From an uncultured Austwickia sp. (GTDB taxonomy: Bacteria > Actinomycetota > Actinomycetes > Actinomycetales > Dermatophilaceae), in NCBI GenBank assembly GCA_934678955.1, contig CAKUSI010000235.1, forward strand, positions 1 through 6,208: a stretch of DNA of 6,208 nucleotides, given 5' to 3'. Position 1 is the stretch's first letter. Each line of letters opens with the position of its first letter. The notes under the pieces are model-generated. The model was not told where the DNA came from. It did no database searches and worked only from the letters and a program-made list of their open reading frames with translations. Shown piece by piece: positions 1 through 6,082 of the stretch. The position numbers and the translations under genes are program-made.

Positions 1-356
1 GGACGCGTACGTTTTCCGCCCATGGGCGGGTTCGGGCGGGGTCTAGCTGCGTGAGTGCGTACGTTTGCCGCCCACGGGCGGGTTCGGGTGGGGGTGGCCT
101 GCCCGGACGCGTACGTTTTCCGCCCACGGGCGGGATCGGGTGGTGGGAGTGACCTGCCCGGACGCGTACGTTTGCCGCCCACGGGCGGGATCGGGTGGGA
201 GTGACCTGCCCGGACGCGTACGTTTCCTGCCCACGGGCGGGTTCGGGCGGGGTCTAGCTGCGTGAGTGCGTACGTTTGCCGCCCACGGGCGGGATCGGGT
301 GGGGGTGGCCTGCCCGGACGCGTACGTTTGCCGCCCACGGGCGGGTTCGGGTGGCC
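1..356. repeat. Tandem array 1: seven units of a 52-bp palindromic repeat
   Basis: Seven units follow one another. Their GCGTAC boxes start at 5, 57, 109, 164, 216, 268 and 320, giving spacings of 52, 52, 55, 52, 52 and 52 bp. Each box is followed by four to five bases and then the palindrome CCGCCCACGGGCGG, at 16, 68, 120, 175, 227, 279 and 331. Unit 1 has a perfect centre (CCATGG). Unit 5 has one arm mismatch (CTGCCC). The 55-bp step comes from a 3-bp insertion in unit 3. Linkers fall into three types: one with gtctagctgcgtgag (units 1 and 5), one with gggggtggcctgcc (units 2 and 6) and one with ggagtgacctgcc (units 3 and 4). The array may continue beyond the left edge. It lies 38 bp past the stop of the hypothetical gene, so transcripts of that gene could end in these hairpins. 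Open frames through it are by-products of the repeat, not genes. Confidence 0.95.
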
Positions 357-394
357 GGGAAGGGCGTCCGCCACGCGGTGACGGATGAAGCGGC

Positions 395-991
395 TCAAAC
401 GGAAGAAGCGGCTCCAGGGTGTGGGGCGGGCTCGGCGTCCCAGCCCTCGCACCAGTAGTCGGCTGCGCCGATCCTGCGGAGGCTGATCAGATACCGCTGC
501 TCGTCGGTCGGGTCGAGCCAGTCGACGCGACCGGTCGGGGCGGGCACGTCGGTGTGCGGGGCGTACGAGGTGGAGACGCAGACCAGTCGTACGGCCCCCT
601 CCCAGGCAGGGGCCTGCTCGCCCTCGCTGCCCTCTCCCACGCTGTCCGGGCGGGAGAGCCGAAGGGAGCGGCCTGCCGCCGCGCGCAGGGCTTCGATCAG
701 CGCGGTGTCCTGTGGATCGCCCGGACTGATCGACCCTTCGGCGACCGCCTGATTGATGCGCACCTCCTGGTGCTGGGTGGCGACGCGCGCGGCGTGGGCG
801 ACCCGGGCGGCGCGACGGGCGGGCACGTCGAGGCGTTCGTACCCTTCGATCAGCTCGCCCAGGATCTCAGCGGGCGTATCGGCGTGGACCGAGGCGCCGC
901 CGGGGAGCCCGAGGACATGCGGCCACTCGCTGCCGTCGGGGCGCACCGGCGAGAACCCGCAGCAGCCGACGTGGTGGTTGACGAACTTCAC
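395..991 (-). CDS. Hypothetical protein, 198 residues
   Basis: I do not recognise a named family. The GTG at 991 is the start; an ATG just upstream (999) is in another frame and stops after three codons. No strong ribosome-binding site is visible; a GGGCGG lies directly before the GTG. The N-terminal part (residues 1-38) holds NHHVGCCGF with adjacent cysteines C10-C11 and looks globular. Residues 39-85 are probably helical (TPAEILGELIEGYERLD, then an Ala/Arg-rich stretch). Residues 110-130 are a polar linker rich in Ser, Glu and Gly. Residues 132-180 hold a compact conserved-looking block (VRLVCVSTSYAPHTDVP, VDWLDPTDEQRYLISL). There is no signal peptide or membrane segment, so it is probably cytosolic. 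It lies 123 bp downstream of the CoADR-RHD gene on the same strand, so it may be read through from that operon. The coding potential looks real from its amino-acid make-up, but the function is unknown. Confidence 0.72.
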   Translation of the reverse strand: MKFVNHHVGCCGFSPVRPDGSEWPHVLGLPGGASVHADTPAEILGELIEGYERLDVPARRAARVAHAARVATQHQEVRINQAVAEGSISPGDPQDTALIEALRAAAGRSLRLSRPDSVGEGSEGEQAPAWEGAVRLVCVSTSYAPHTDVPAPTGRVDWLDPTDEQRYLISLRRIGAADYWCEGWDAEPAPHPGAASSV

Positions 992-1003
992 CCGCCCATT
1001 CTG

Positions 1004-1025
1004 TCTGGGGCTGACTGCTCACGCT
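1004..1025. repeat. 22-bp direct repeat, copy 1
   Basis: The 22 bases beginning TCTGGGGCTGAC and ending TGCTCACGCT are repeated exactly at 1094-1115, 90 bp away. The match stops at both ends (g/c before, g/c after). This copy lies 12 bp upstream of the GTG of the hypothetical gene. Confidence 0.9.
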
Positions 1026-1035
1026 GCGCCGCGGC

Positions 1036-1058
1036 CACGGCTCGCTGCGCTCGCCGTG
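1036..1058. terminator. Possible weak hairpin terminator between CoADR-RHD and the hypothetical gene
   Basis: CACGGC (1036-1041) pairs with GCCGTG (1053-1058) around an 11-base loop. It sits about 60 bp past the CoADR-RHD stop and between the two copies of the 22-bp repeat. There is no T-tract, and a six-pair stem is modest in such GC-rich DNA, so read-through into the hypothetical gene is quite possible. Confidence 0.3.
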
Positions 1059-1093
1059 CCCTTCGCTGCGCGCTTCGTCGTCAACCCGTGTCC

Positions 1094-1115
1094 TCTGGGG
1101 CTGACTGCTCACGCT
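1094..1115. repeat. 22-bp direct repeat, copy 2
   Basis: This is an exact copy of 1004-1025. On the minus strand it begins at the last base of the CoADR-RHD stop codon (TGA at 1117-1115), so the gene ends exactly where the repeat starts. Confidence 0.9.
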
Positions 1116-2749
1116 CAGCCGTGCATCGCCGCCCAGGTCAGGTAGCCGCCGTCGAGATTGCGCACGCTGCGGCCGTATTGGGTGAGCAGGCGCGCCGCCA
1201 CGTGCCCGCGCAACCCGACGCGGCAGTGCACGACGAGCTTCCCTGACGGGAGGTCATCAAGCCGGTCACGCAGCTCGTCCACGGGGATGAGGCGCGCTCC
1301 TGGGATCGCCCCGGCGGCGTACTCGTCCGCCGTGCGCACGTCGATCAGGTGTGCGCCGCCGGCCATCGCGTCCTCCAGCTCGTGCCACTGGATCGTTTCG
1401 GCCTGGCCGGTCGCCAGGTTGTCCGCGATCATCCCGAGCAGATTGACGGGGTCCTTGGCCGAGCCGAACTGCGGCGCGTAGGCGAGCTCCAGGTCCGCCA
1501 GGTCGCTGCCGGTCAGCCCGCCGCGCATCGCCGTCGCGATCACGTCGATCCGCTTGTCGACCCCGGCCGGGCCGACGCCCTGGGCGCCGAGGATCGCGTC
1601 GGTGTCTGCGTCGAGCAGGAGCTTCAGGCTCATCTGGGAGGAGCCTGGGTAGTACCCGGCGTGGTCGCCCGGGTGGGTGTGGATCACGCGGATCGCCCGC
1701 CCCGCGGCACGGAGCCGCTTCTCGTTCCAGCCGGTGGAGGCGACCTGCAGCCCGAATACCCCGACGATGGCGGTGCCGAGCACGGGCGCGGCGTTGGTGT
1801 CCCGGCCGGTGATGACGTCGGCGACCAGCCGCCCGTGCCGGTTCGCGGTCTGCGCGAGGGGAACCATCGCCGGGCCGCCGTCGATCGCGTCGCGCTTCTG
1901 CGCCGCGTCGCCGACCGCGAAGATGTCCGGGTCGCTGGTGCGCTGCGCGTCGTCGACGACGATCCCGCCGCGCGCGTTGACCTCCAGGCCCGCCTCGGCG
2001 GCGAGCCCTCCTTCGGCGCGAACGCCGATCGCGGCGACCATGAGGTCCGCCGGCAGCGTGGAACCGTCCGACAGGGTGGCGACCGCGCCGTCGTACGAGG
2101 CCACCTGGGCCTCCGTCACCACGGTGACGCCCCGGTCGGTGAGCCGTCGCGCGACGAGTGCGGCCATCTCCGGGTCGAGCGGCGAGAGGACCTGGTCGGC
2201 GAGTTCGACGATCGCGACGTCCAGCCCGCGGGCGACGAGGTTCTCGGCCATCTCCAGTCCGATGAAGCCCGCGCCGAGGACCACCGCCGTGCGCGGCGGG
2301 GTCGTCGCGTCCGATCCGGCGACGGCTGCCGCCATCCGGTCGACGTCCGCGACGTTGCGCAGGGCCAGGGCGCGCTCCGCTCCCGGGAAGTCGGGCACGA
2401 AAGGGGCCGCGCCGGGGGAGAGCACCAGCGCGTCGTAGGGCTCGCGCGCGAGCTCGCCGGTGCGTAGGTCGCGGACCTGCACCTCATGGGCTTCACGGTC
2501 GATGGCCATGACTTCGTGGCAGATGTGCACGTCGATGGCGAAACGGGCGGCGAGCGACTCCGGGGTCTGGAGCAGCAGCGCGTTCCGGTCGGTGATGACG
2601 CCGCCCACGTAGTAGGGCAGTCCGCAGTTCGCGAACGACACGTACTCCCCGCGCTCGAAGACGACGATCTGCGCGCGTTCGTCGAGGCGCCGCAGCCGGG
2701 TCGCCGCGGACATCCCGCCGGCGACGCCTCCGACGATGACGACCTTCAT
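1115..2749 (-). CDS. CoA-disulfide/persulfide reductase with C-terminal rhodanese domain (CoADR-RHD / NADH-dependent persulfide reductase family)
   Basis: This is a flavoprotein of 544 residues. Known members use NAD(P)H to reduce CoA-disulfide, CoA-persulfide or polysulfide, and the rhodanese domain carries sulfane sulfur. Visible parts: N-terminal FAD fold (KVVIVGGVAGGMSAATRL, residues 2-19); active-site Cys42 in SFANCGLPYY; NAD(P)H fold (VVLGAGFIGLEMAE, 156-169) with Glu182 ending the next strand, which suggests NADH preference; second FAD motif TSDPDIFAVGDAA (271-283); and the dimerisation domain with the family tyrosines in HAGYYPGS (Y366/Y367) and ELAYAPQFGSAKDPVN (Y424). A rhodanese domain follows at about 453-541, with the loop HCRVGLR and catalytic Cys509. 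Length and order match known CoADR-RHD fusions. I chose the ATG at 2749 because it opens the Rossmann fold directly and overlaps the upstream stop as ATGA; the frame runs open to 2953, but that part is arginine/proline-rich noise over the small gene. The ribosome-binding site is weak, fitting translational coupling. The exact substrate is inferred. Confidence 0.93.
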   Translation of the reverse strand: MKVVIVGGVAGGMSAATRLRRLDERAQIVVFERGEYVSFANCGLPYYVGGVITDRNALLLQTPESLAARFAIDVHICHEVMAIDREAHEVQVRDLRTGELAREPYDALVLSPGAAPFVPDFPGAERALALRNVADVDRMAAAVAGSDATTPPRTAVVLGAGFIGLEMAENLVARGLDVAIVELADQVLSPLDPEMAALVARRLTDRGVTVVTEAQVASYDGAVATLSDGSTLPADLMVAAIGVRAEGGLAAEAGLEVNARGGIVVDDAQRTSDPDIFAVGDAAQKRDAIDGGPAMVPLAQTANRHGRLVADVITGRDTNAAPVLGTAIVGVFGLQVASTGWNEKRLRAAGRAIRVIHTHPGDHAGYYPGSSQMSLKLLLDADTDAILGAQGVGPAGVDKRIDVIATAMRGGLTGSDLADLELAYAPQFGSAKDPVNLLGMIADNLATGQAETIQWHELEDAMAGGAHLIDVRTADEYAAGAIPGARLIPVDELRDRLDDLPSGKLVVHCRVGLRGHVAARLLTQYGRSVRNLDGGYLTWAAMHG

Positions 2750-2955
2750 CGGCCCAGGAGTCGCCCGAGGAAACCGCCGGCGGTCGATGTGGATGACGAG
2801 GCGGGTGGCGAGGCCGCCATGGCTGCCGCGGTCGTGGTCGGGTTGCAAGTGCAGCGGCGGGCGACGGGGACGCCGGCCAGGACCTGGTCGACGTGTTGGC
2901 CGCACCCGGCCCAGGTCGTTTTTCCGCACGTGGGGCATGACACGGCACGGCACAT
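2746..2955 (-). CDS. Small cysteine-rich protein of the MCRAV type, probable metal- or sulfur-binding, 69 residues
   Basis: The start is the ATG at 2955, with AAGGAG (2961-2966 on the plus strand as CTCCTT) five bases before it. The N-terminal half reads MCRAVSCPTCGKTTWAGCGQ and then HVDQVLAGVP. Cysteines are at 2, 7, 10, 18, 35 and 37, with His21, giving a CxxC...C..H...CxC layout like a treble-clef or zinc-ribbon-like site. Residues 39-59 are a Thr/Ala/Ser-rich linker, and the end (GGFLGRLLGR) looks like a short amphipathic helix. Small proteins beginning MCRAV(T/S)C..CGKTTWAGCGQH are widespread in actinobacteria as I recall, but I know no proven function. Its stop overlaps the CoADR-RHD start by four bases (ATGA), and it is the first gene after the operator-bearing promoter. 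A role in handling metal or persulfide for the reductase is inference. The frame is open upstream to 3027, but that would run through the promoter. Confidence 0.85.
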   Translation of the reverse strand: MCRAVSCPTCGKTTWAGCGQHVDQVLAGVPVARRCTCNPTTTAAAMAASPPASSSTSTAGGFLGRLLGR

Positions 2956-2997
2956 GGGGACTCCTTCGGGGAATCTCACGGGGATGGAAGCATGATC

Positions 2998-3027
2998 AAG
3001 ATACCCCCCAGGGTATAGATCGATCAA
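2998..3027 (-). promoter_or_regulatory. Promoter of the small Cys-rich protein - CoADR-RHD operon
   Basis: On the minus strand the -35 box is TTGATC (3027-3022) and the -10 box is TATCTT (3003-2998), with an 18-bp spacer. Each matches the housekeeping consensus at four of six positions. Transcription would begin near 2991, giving a leader of about 35 bases that carries the AAGGAG site of the first gene. The spacer is filled by the inverted-repeat operator. Confidence 0.65.
3001..3016. promoter_or_regulatory. CsoR/CstR-type operator, ATACCC-N4-GGGTAT
   Basis: The sequence ATACCCCCCAGGGTAT has perfect 6-bp arms around CCCA. A GC tract flanked by AT ends is the pattern of operators bound by tetrameric CsoR-family repressors: CsoR (copper), CstR (persulfide) and relatives. 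It overlaps the 5' half of the -10 box and fills the spacer, so bound repressor would block RNA polymerase. The downstream CoADR-RHD gene favours a CstR-like persulfide sensor, but the site alone cannot tell CstR from CsoR. No such regulator gene is in the window. Confidence 0.75.
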
Positions 3028-3040
3028 GCCTCGACATGGG

Positions 3041-3173
3041 TTTCCCGCCCGTGGGCGGGAAGGGTACGCGGTTGTGCTGGTGCGGGCGGACGGTTGCCGC
3101 CCGTGGGCGGGAAGGGTACGCGGTTGTGCTGGTGCGGGCGGACGGTTGCCGCCCGTGGGCGGGAAAGCGTACG
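3041..3173. repeat. Tandem array 2: three palindromes at 52-bp pitch, inverted relative to array 1
   Basis: The palindrome CCGCCCGTGGGCGG starts at 3045, 3097 and 3149, exactly 52 bp apart. Units 3045-3096 and 3097-3148 are identical over all 52 bases. The third unit is cut short and ends in aaagcgtacg (CGTACG at 3168-3173). Read on the minus strand, each unit is GCGTAC, about five bases, then CCGCCCACGGGCGG, the same order as array 1 on the plus strand, but with unrelated linkers. The array lies between the stop of the acetyltransferase gene (3190) and the operator-promoter at 2998-3027, so its hairpins could insulate that promoter from upstream transcription. Confidence 0.93.
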
Positions 3174-3189
3174 AGCGGCGCCGGGGTGG

Positions 3190-4248
3190 TCAGCCCGGGT
3201 TGCGGTATGCGTAGCCGTGGTGGGCCGTGAACCCCATGTCGGCGTAGAGGGACCGCGCCACCTTGTTGTCCTCGCGGACCTGCAGATAGGCGAACCGCGC
3301 GCCCGCCCGTCGTCCCTCCGCGAGCGCCTCTGCGAGGGCGGCCCGTCCCCAGCCGGCCCCCCGAGCGTCCGGGGCGGTCGTGAGGTTGCTGACGCCACAC
3401 CAATCGCGGGTCACCGCCAGCCGGACCACGGCGAGCGGTGTGCCGATGCCCGGAGATCCCGTGGATGCGGTGGCTTTCGCGGTGTCGCGCCGTATGAGGG
3501 TGAGGTAACGCGCCGCCGCCAGCGTCATCTCCTGGCGGCGAACCGCTTCCGCGCCGTCCACGGCCCACCACTGCTCGTCGGGGGAGTTCGACCAGTAGGC
3601 GAGAGCGTCCCCGTTGCCGGCCAGGACGATGCCTTCGGGTTGTCCGGCGCGCGCGGCTGTCGCGGGCGCGGATCCCTCCTTCGTGACCGGCATCCGGCGC
3701 AGGTCACCCACCAGGACCAGCATCGGATCCACGCGGTCCCACCCTTGTCGATCAAGCTCCGCCCGCAGGTCCGACGGGTCTCGGCGGAACCTCGGGGTGA
3801 GCCCCCCGAGGCGGGTGAGCTCGGTGAACCGGGCGGGCAGCGCACGGTCGGCGTACCACTCCCGCACCGCCTCGATCGCCGCGCCGATCGGCAGGCCCGA
3901 CTCGCCCGTCGGGAGCACGGAGTTGGCCCGACCGCTCCCCCCGTGCGCCGCCCGCAGCAGCCACCCGCCCAGCCGCTCGGTAACCGCGGCGGGCCAGCCG
4001 GCCGCCGCGATGGTTGCGACGTCCTCGATGGGGGAGACGGGCCGTACCGGCCGCAGCGGGACCACCCGCGCCGCCCGGATCGCAGCGCGAGGGACCCGAA
4101 CGGCCGGCTTGCCCTCCGGCAGCAGGGTGACCGCGTCGGGGTCGACCTGCACGAGGATGCCCAGCACTTCTGCGTCGCCGTGGGGGCCGTCGAAGCGCAA
4201 CGAGAAGCGGTCGCCGAGGCGCGGCGTCGCGGGGGATGGGGTGCTCAC
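3190..4248 (-). CDS. GNAT-family N-acetyltransferase, Rv0428c-like, 352 residues
   Basis: Members of this superfamily move an acetyl group from acetyl-CoA to an amine; the substrate here is unknown. Residues 10-65 look like a small beta-barrel (LGDRFSLRFDG, then VTLLPEGKPAVRVPRAAI), like the SH3-like N-terminus of mycobacterial Rv0428c-type proteins. The middle (95-250) holds GWLLRAA and RANSVLPTG, typical of this subfamily, and AYWSN. The C-terminal GNAT fold has motif A at about 286-303: strand GVSNLTT followed by the acetyl-CoA loop ARGAGWGRAAL (R296-xx-G299-x-G301). Motif B follows as YLQVREDNKVARSLYADMGF with Asn328 and Tyr335. It is soluble, with no signal peptide. The GTG at 4248 is the furthest possible start in this frame, because an in-frame TAG sits four codons upstream (4260-4258). 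No ribosome-binding site is seen, and a TAGGCT box six bases upstream hints at a leaderless mRNA. It is separated from the catalase by a strong terminator and appears to be a single-gene unit. Confidence 0.9.
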   Translation of the reverse strand: MSTPSPATPRLGDRFSLRFDGPHGDAEVLGILVQVDPDAVTLLPEGKPAVRVPRAAIRAARVVPLRPVRPVSPIEDVATIAAAGWPAAVTERLGGWLLRAAHGGSGRANSVLPTGESGLPIGAAIEAVREWYADRALPARFTELTRLGGLTPRFRRDPSDLRAELDRQGWDRVDPMLVLVGDLRRMPVTKEGSAPATAARAGQPEGIVLAGNGDALAYWSNSPDEQWWAVDGAEAVRRQEMTLAAARYLTLIRRDTAKATASTGSPGIGTPLAVVRLAVTRDWCGVSNLTTAPDARGAGWGRAALAEALAEGRRAGARFAYLQVREDNKVARSLYADMGFTAHHGYAYRNPG

Positions 4249-4254
4249 GCCGAG

Positions 4255-4260
4255 AGCCTA
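4255..4260 (-). promoter_or_regulatory. Possible -10 box for a leaderless acetyltransferase transcript
   Basis: On the minus strand TAGGCT (fits TANNNT) is followed by six bases and then the GTG start, the spacing expected if transcription begins at the start codon. No Shine-Dalgarno site is present. No good -35 box is seen at 17-18 bp, so support is limited. Confidence 0.35.
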
Positions 4261-4350
4261 GGGCGCGGGGCGGACGTGCCGTATGGGTGCCGGCGCAGGT
4301 GTCCCGGGGCCAGAGCGGACGCCTCAGGCTGGAGGGAACGGCTCGAGCCG

Positions 4351-4392
4351 ACAGGGGAGGGGAGCGCAGTCGGGCGCACTCCCCTCCCCTGT
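4351..4392. terminator. Strong hairpin terminator after the catalase gene
   Basis: A perfect 14-bp stem, ACAGGGGAGGGGAG (4351-4364) with CTCCCCTCCCCTGT (4379-4392), closes a 14-base loop that can add a GC/GC pair. It lies 62 bp past the catalase stop and about 100 bp before the acetyltransferase start. No run of T follows on either strand, as is common in GC-rich actinobacteria. On the minus strand it is followed directly by a 12-bp perfect palindrome, CGGCTCGAGCCG (4339-4350), which may add a second hairpin. Confidence 0.85.
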
Positions 4393-4453
4393 TGACGTCC
4401 GAGAACTGGCGGACGCCTCGCGCCACGGGACCGGCGGCCCCGGCGCCGTCAGC

Positions 4454-5980
4454 TCACTTCTCGACGATCGGCGTCGGCTCCTCCTCCGAGGCCGCCGATT
4501 GCTCCACCGCGTCGCGGATGCGCCGGCCCACGTCGGGGTCGATGGACTCCCAGTACCAGAACGCCCGCTCCAGCACGTCCCCGTGCACGCCGTCGAGCAG
4601 GTGGCCCGAGACGTTGGCGACCAGACGGTCTCGCGCCGCGTCATCCATCACGTCGCGGACGAGGGCGCCAGGCTGGCTGAAGTCGTCGTCGTCCGTGCGC
4701 AACGTGTAGGCCGCGCGGACCAACTCGCCGTCGGTCTCCCAGCCGTCCTCCATCCGACCTTCGTAGTCCGCGTAGGGGCGGCCTTCCGAGTTGGCCGCGT
4801 ACGTGGCCTGGGCGCCGCTGTGCTGGTAGCGCATCGGCCCGTCGAACGTGTAGTGGTTGAGCTTCTCCGCGATCTCCGGCACCGGCTGGTTGACCGGCAG
4901 CTGGTGGAAGTTGGCGCCGAGCCGCGCCCGGTGGGCGTCGGCGTACGCGAACACCCGCGCCAGCAGCATCTTGTCGGGGCTCACGCCGATGCCCGGCACC
5001 AGGTTGCTCGGCGCGAACCCGGCCTGGTCGATCTGGGCGAAGAAGTTCTCCGGGTTCTCGTTGAGCGTGAGCTTGCCGATCTCGTGCAGCGGGTAGTCGG
5101 CGTGCGGCCAGATCTTCGTCAGGTCGAACGGGTTCAGCCGGTAGTTCTTCGCCTCGTCGTATGGCATGACCTGGACCTTCACCGTCCAGCTCGGGAACTC
5201 CCCGCGGTCGATCGCGTTGAAGAGGTCTTCCCGGTGGAAGTCCGGGTGCAGCCCGGCGAGCGTGTCCGCGTCGTCCTGGGTCCAGTTCTGGACGCCCTGG
5301 TCGCTGTGGAAGTGGAACTTCACCCAGAAGCGCTCCCGGTTGGCGTTGACCCACATGTACGTGTGCGAGCCGTACCCGTTCATGTACCGCCACGAACGAG
5401 GAACGCCACGATCGCCCATCAGGTAGGTGACCTGGTGGGCGCTTTCGGGGTTCATCGTCCAGAAGTCCCACTGCATGTGGTTGTCGCGCAGGCCGGAGTC
5501 GCCCAGGCGCTTCTGGCTTCGGATGAAGTGCGGGAACTTCATGGGGTCGCGGACGAAGAAGATCGGCGTGTTGTTGCCGACCAGGTCCCAGTTGCCCTCG
5601 GAGGTGTAGAACCGCAGGGCGAAGCCGCGCACGTCCCGCCAGGTGTCGGGGGAGCCGGCCTCCCCGGCGACCGTCGAGAAGCGCAGCAGCGTGCGGGACT
5701 TGGTGCCCGGCGCGAAGAGGGCCGCCTTGGTCCACTGGGAGACGTCCTGGGTCGCCTCGAACACCCCGAAGGCGCCCGCCCCCTTGGCGTGCGGCTTGCG
5801 GTCGGGGATGTTCTCGCGGTTGAAGTGGGCCAGGGTGTCGACGAGGTGGTGGTCGTGGAGCAGCAGCGGCCCGTCGGGGCCGACCGACAGGGACTGCCGG
5901 TCGCTCACGGCAGGGGAGCCGTTGAGGTGGTGGGATCCGCTGGTGTCGGCGCCGGAGGCGAAGGGCGGGTTGTCTGCCAT
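4454..5980 (-). CDS. katA: Monofunctional haem catalase (small-subunit type), 508 residues
   Basis: It splits hydrogen peroxide into water and oxygen in the cytosol. Family residues are all present: catalytic His64 in [20 protein letters not shown]; the distal Asn in [16 protein letters not shown] (N136/N137); the haem-binding MNGYGSHTY region (200-208); and the proximal haem-ligand Tyr346 in [15 protein letters not shown]. The C-terminal catalase-related domain lies at about 420-490 ([16 protein letters not shown], then [15 protein letters not shown]). The length fits small-subunit catalases, and it is not a KatG-type catalase-peroxidase. The ATG at 5980 is preceded by AGGGAGAA (5984-5991 on the plus strand as TTCTCCCT), a good ribosome-binding site. 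A terminator follows at 4351-4392, so it is probably transcribed alone. The gene symbol is by family (katA/catA naming varies). No peroxide-responsive Fur/PerR box is seen upstream; a sigma-B-like promoter is possible. Confidence 0.97.
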   Translation of the reverse strand: MADNPPFASGADTSGSHHLNGSPAVSDRQSLSVGPDGPLLLHDHHLVDTLAHFNRENIPDRKPHAKGAGAFGVFEATQDVSQWTKAALFAPGTKSRTLLRFSTVAGEAGSPDTWRDVRGFALRFYTSEGNWDLVGNNTPIFFVRDPMKFPHFIRSQKRLGDSGLRDNHMQWDFWTMNPESAHQVTYLMGDRGVPRSWRYMNGYGSHTYMWVNANRERFWVKFHFHSDQGVQNWTQDDADTLAGLHPDFHREDLFNAIDRGEFPSWTVKVQVMPYDEAKNYRLNPFDLTKIWPHADYPLHEIGKLTLNENPENFFAQIDQAGFAPSNLVPGIGVSPDKMLLARVFAYADAHRARLGANFHQLPVNQPVPEIAEKLNHYTFDGPMRYQHSGAQATYAANSEGRPYADYEGRMEDGWETDGELVRAAYTLRTDDDDFSQPGALVRDVMDDAARDRLVANVSGHLLDGVHGDVLERAFWYWESIDPDVGRRIRDAVEQSAASEEEPTPIVEK

Positions 5981-5989
5981 GGGTTCTCC

Positions 5990-6058
5990 CTATTCGGTCG
6001 AGTTTCGCGAGCTGCGGTGCGATGCCGTACGGGTGTGCCGCCGGGTCGCTCCTGTCAT
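5990..6058 (-). CDS. Possible 22-residue leader ORF upstream of the catalase
   Basis: ATG at 6058 opens 22 codons (MTGATRRHTRTASHR..., very rich in Arg, Thr and Ser) and ends in TAG at 5992-5990, inside the catalase ribosome-binding site and 9 bases before its ATG. A GGGGAG lies eight bases upstream of this ATG and forms one arm of a small hairpin. The frame also stays open upstream to the right edge, so the openness may be chance. I do not recognise the peptide. Confidence 0.25.
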   Translation of the reverse strand: MTGATRRHTRTASHRSSRNSTE

Positions 6059-6067
6059 GCGTCCTGC

Positions 6068-6082
6068 TCCCCTGGTCGGGGA
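6068..6082. other. Small hairpin in the catalase leader
   Basis: TCCCC (6068-6072) pairs with GGGGA (6078-6082) around TGGTC. On the minus-strand mRNA the downstream arm is the AGGGGAG that would serve as ribosome-binding site for the possible leader ORF, so pairing could mask it. Confidence 0.35.

Noticed and set aside
1..356. CRISPR array
   Set aside because: The pieces between the palindromes are themselves near-copies of one another rather than unique spacers, and no cas gene is present.
43..458. Open frames within array 1 coding for PPTGG/ARTRTF-type peptides
   Set aside because: They are translations of the tandem repeat in shifting frames; the 52-bp unit is not a multiple of three and no start has a ribosome-binding site.
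419..2467. Long plus-strand frames opposite the hypothetical and CoADR-RHD genes
   Set aside because: These are antisense shadows rich in Arg, Gly and Val with no recognisable motif, opposite well-supported genes.
2750..2953. N-terminal extension of CoADR-RHD to a start at 2953
   Set aside because: The extra 68 residues are Arg/Pro-rich, match no domain, and lie over the Cys-rich gene in another frame; the Rossmann fold starts directly at the ATG at 2749.
1..3173. A transposon with the arrays as terminal inverted repeats
   Set aside because: No transposase is present, the linkers of the two arrays differ, and no target-site duplication is evident.
3031..3571. Minus-strand frames running through array 2 into the acetyltransferase 3' end
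   Set aside because: They include repeat-derived peptides and lie in the wrong frame over the clear GNAT motifs.
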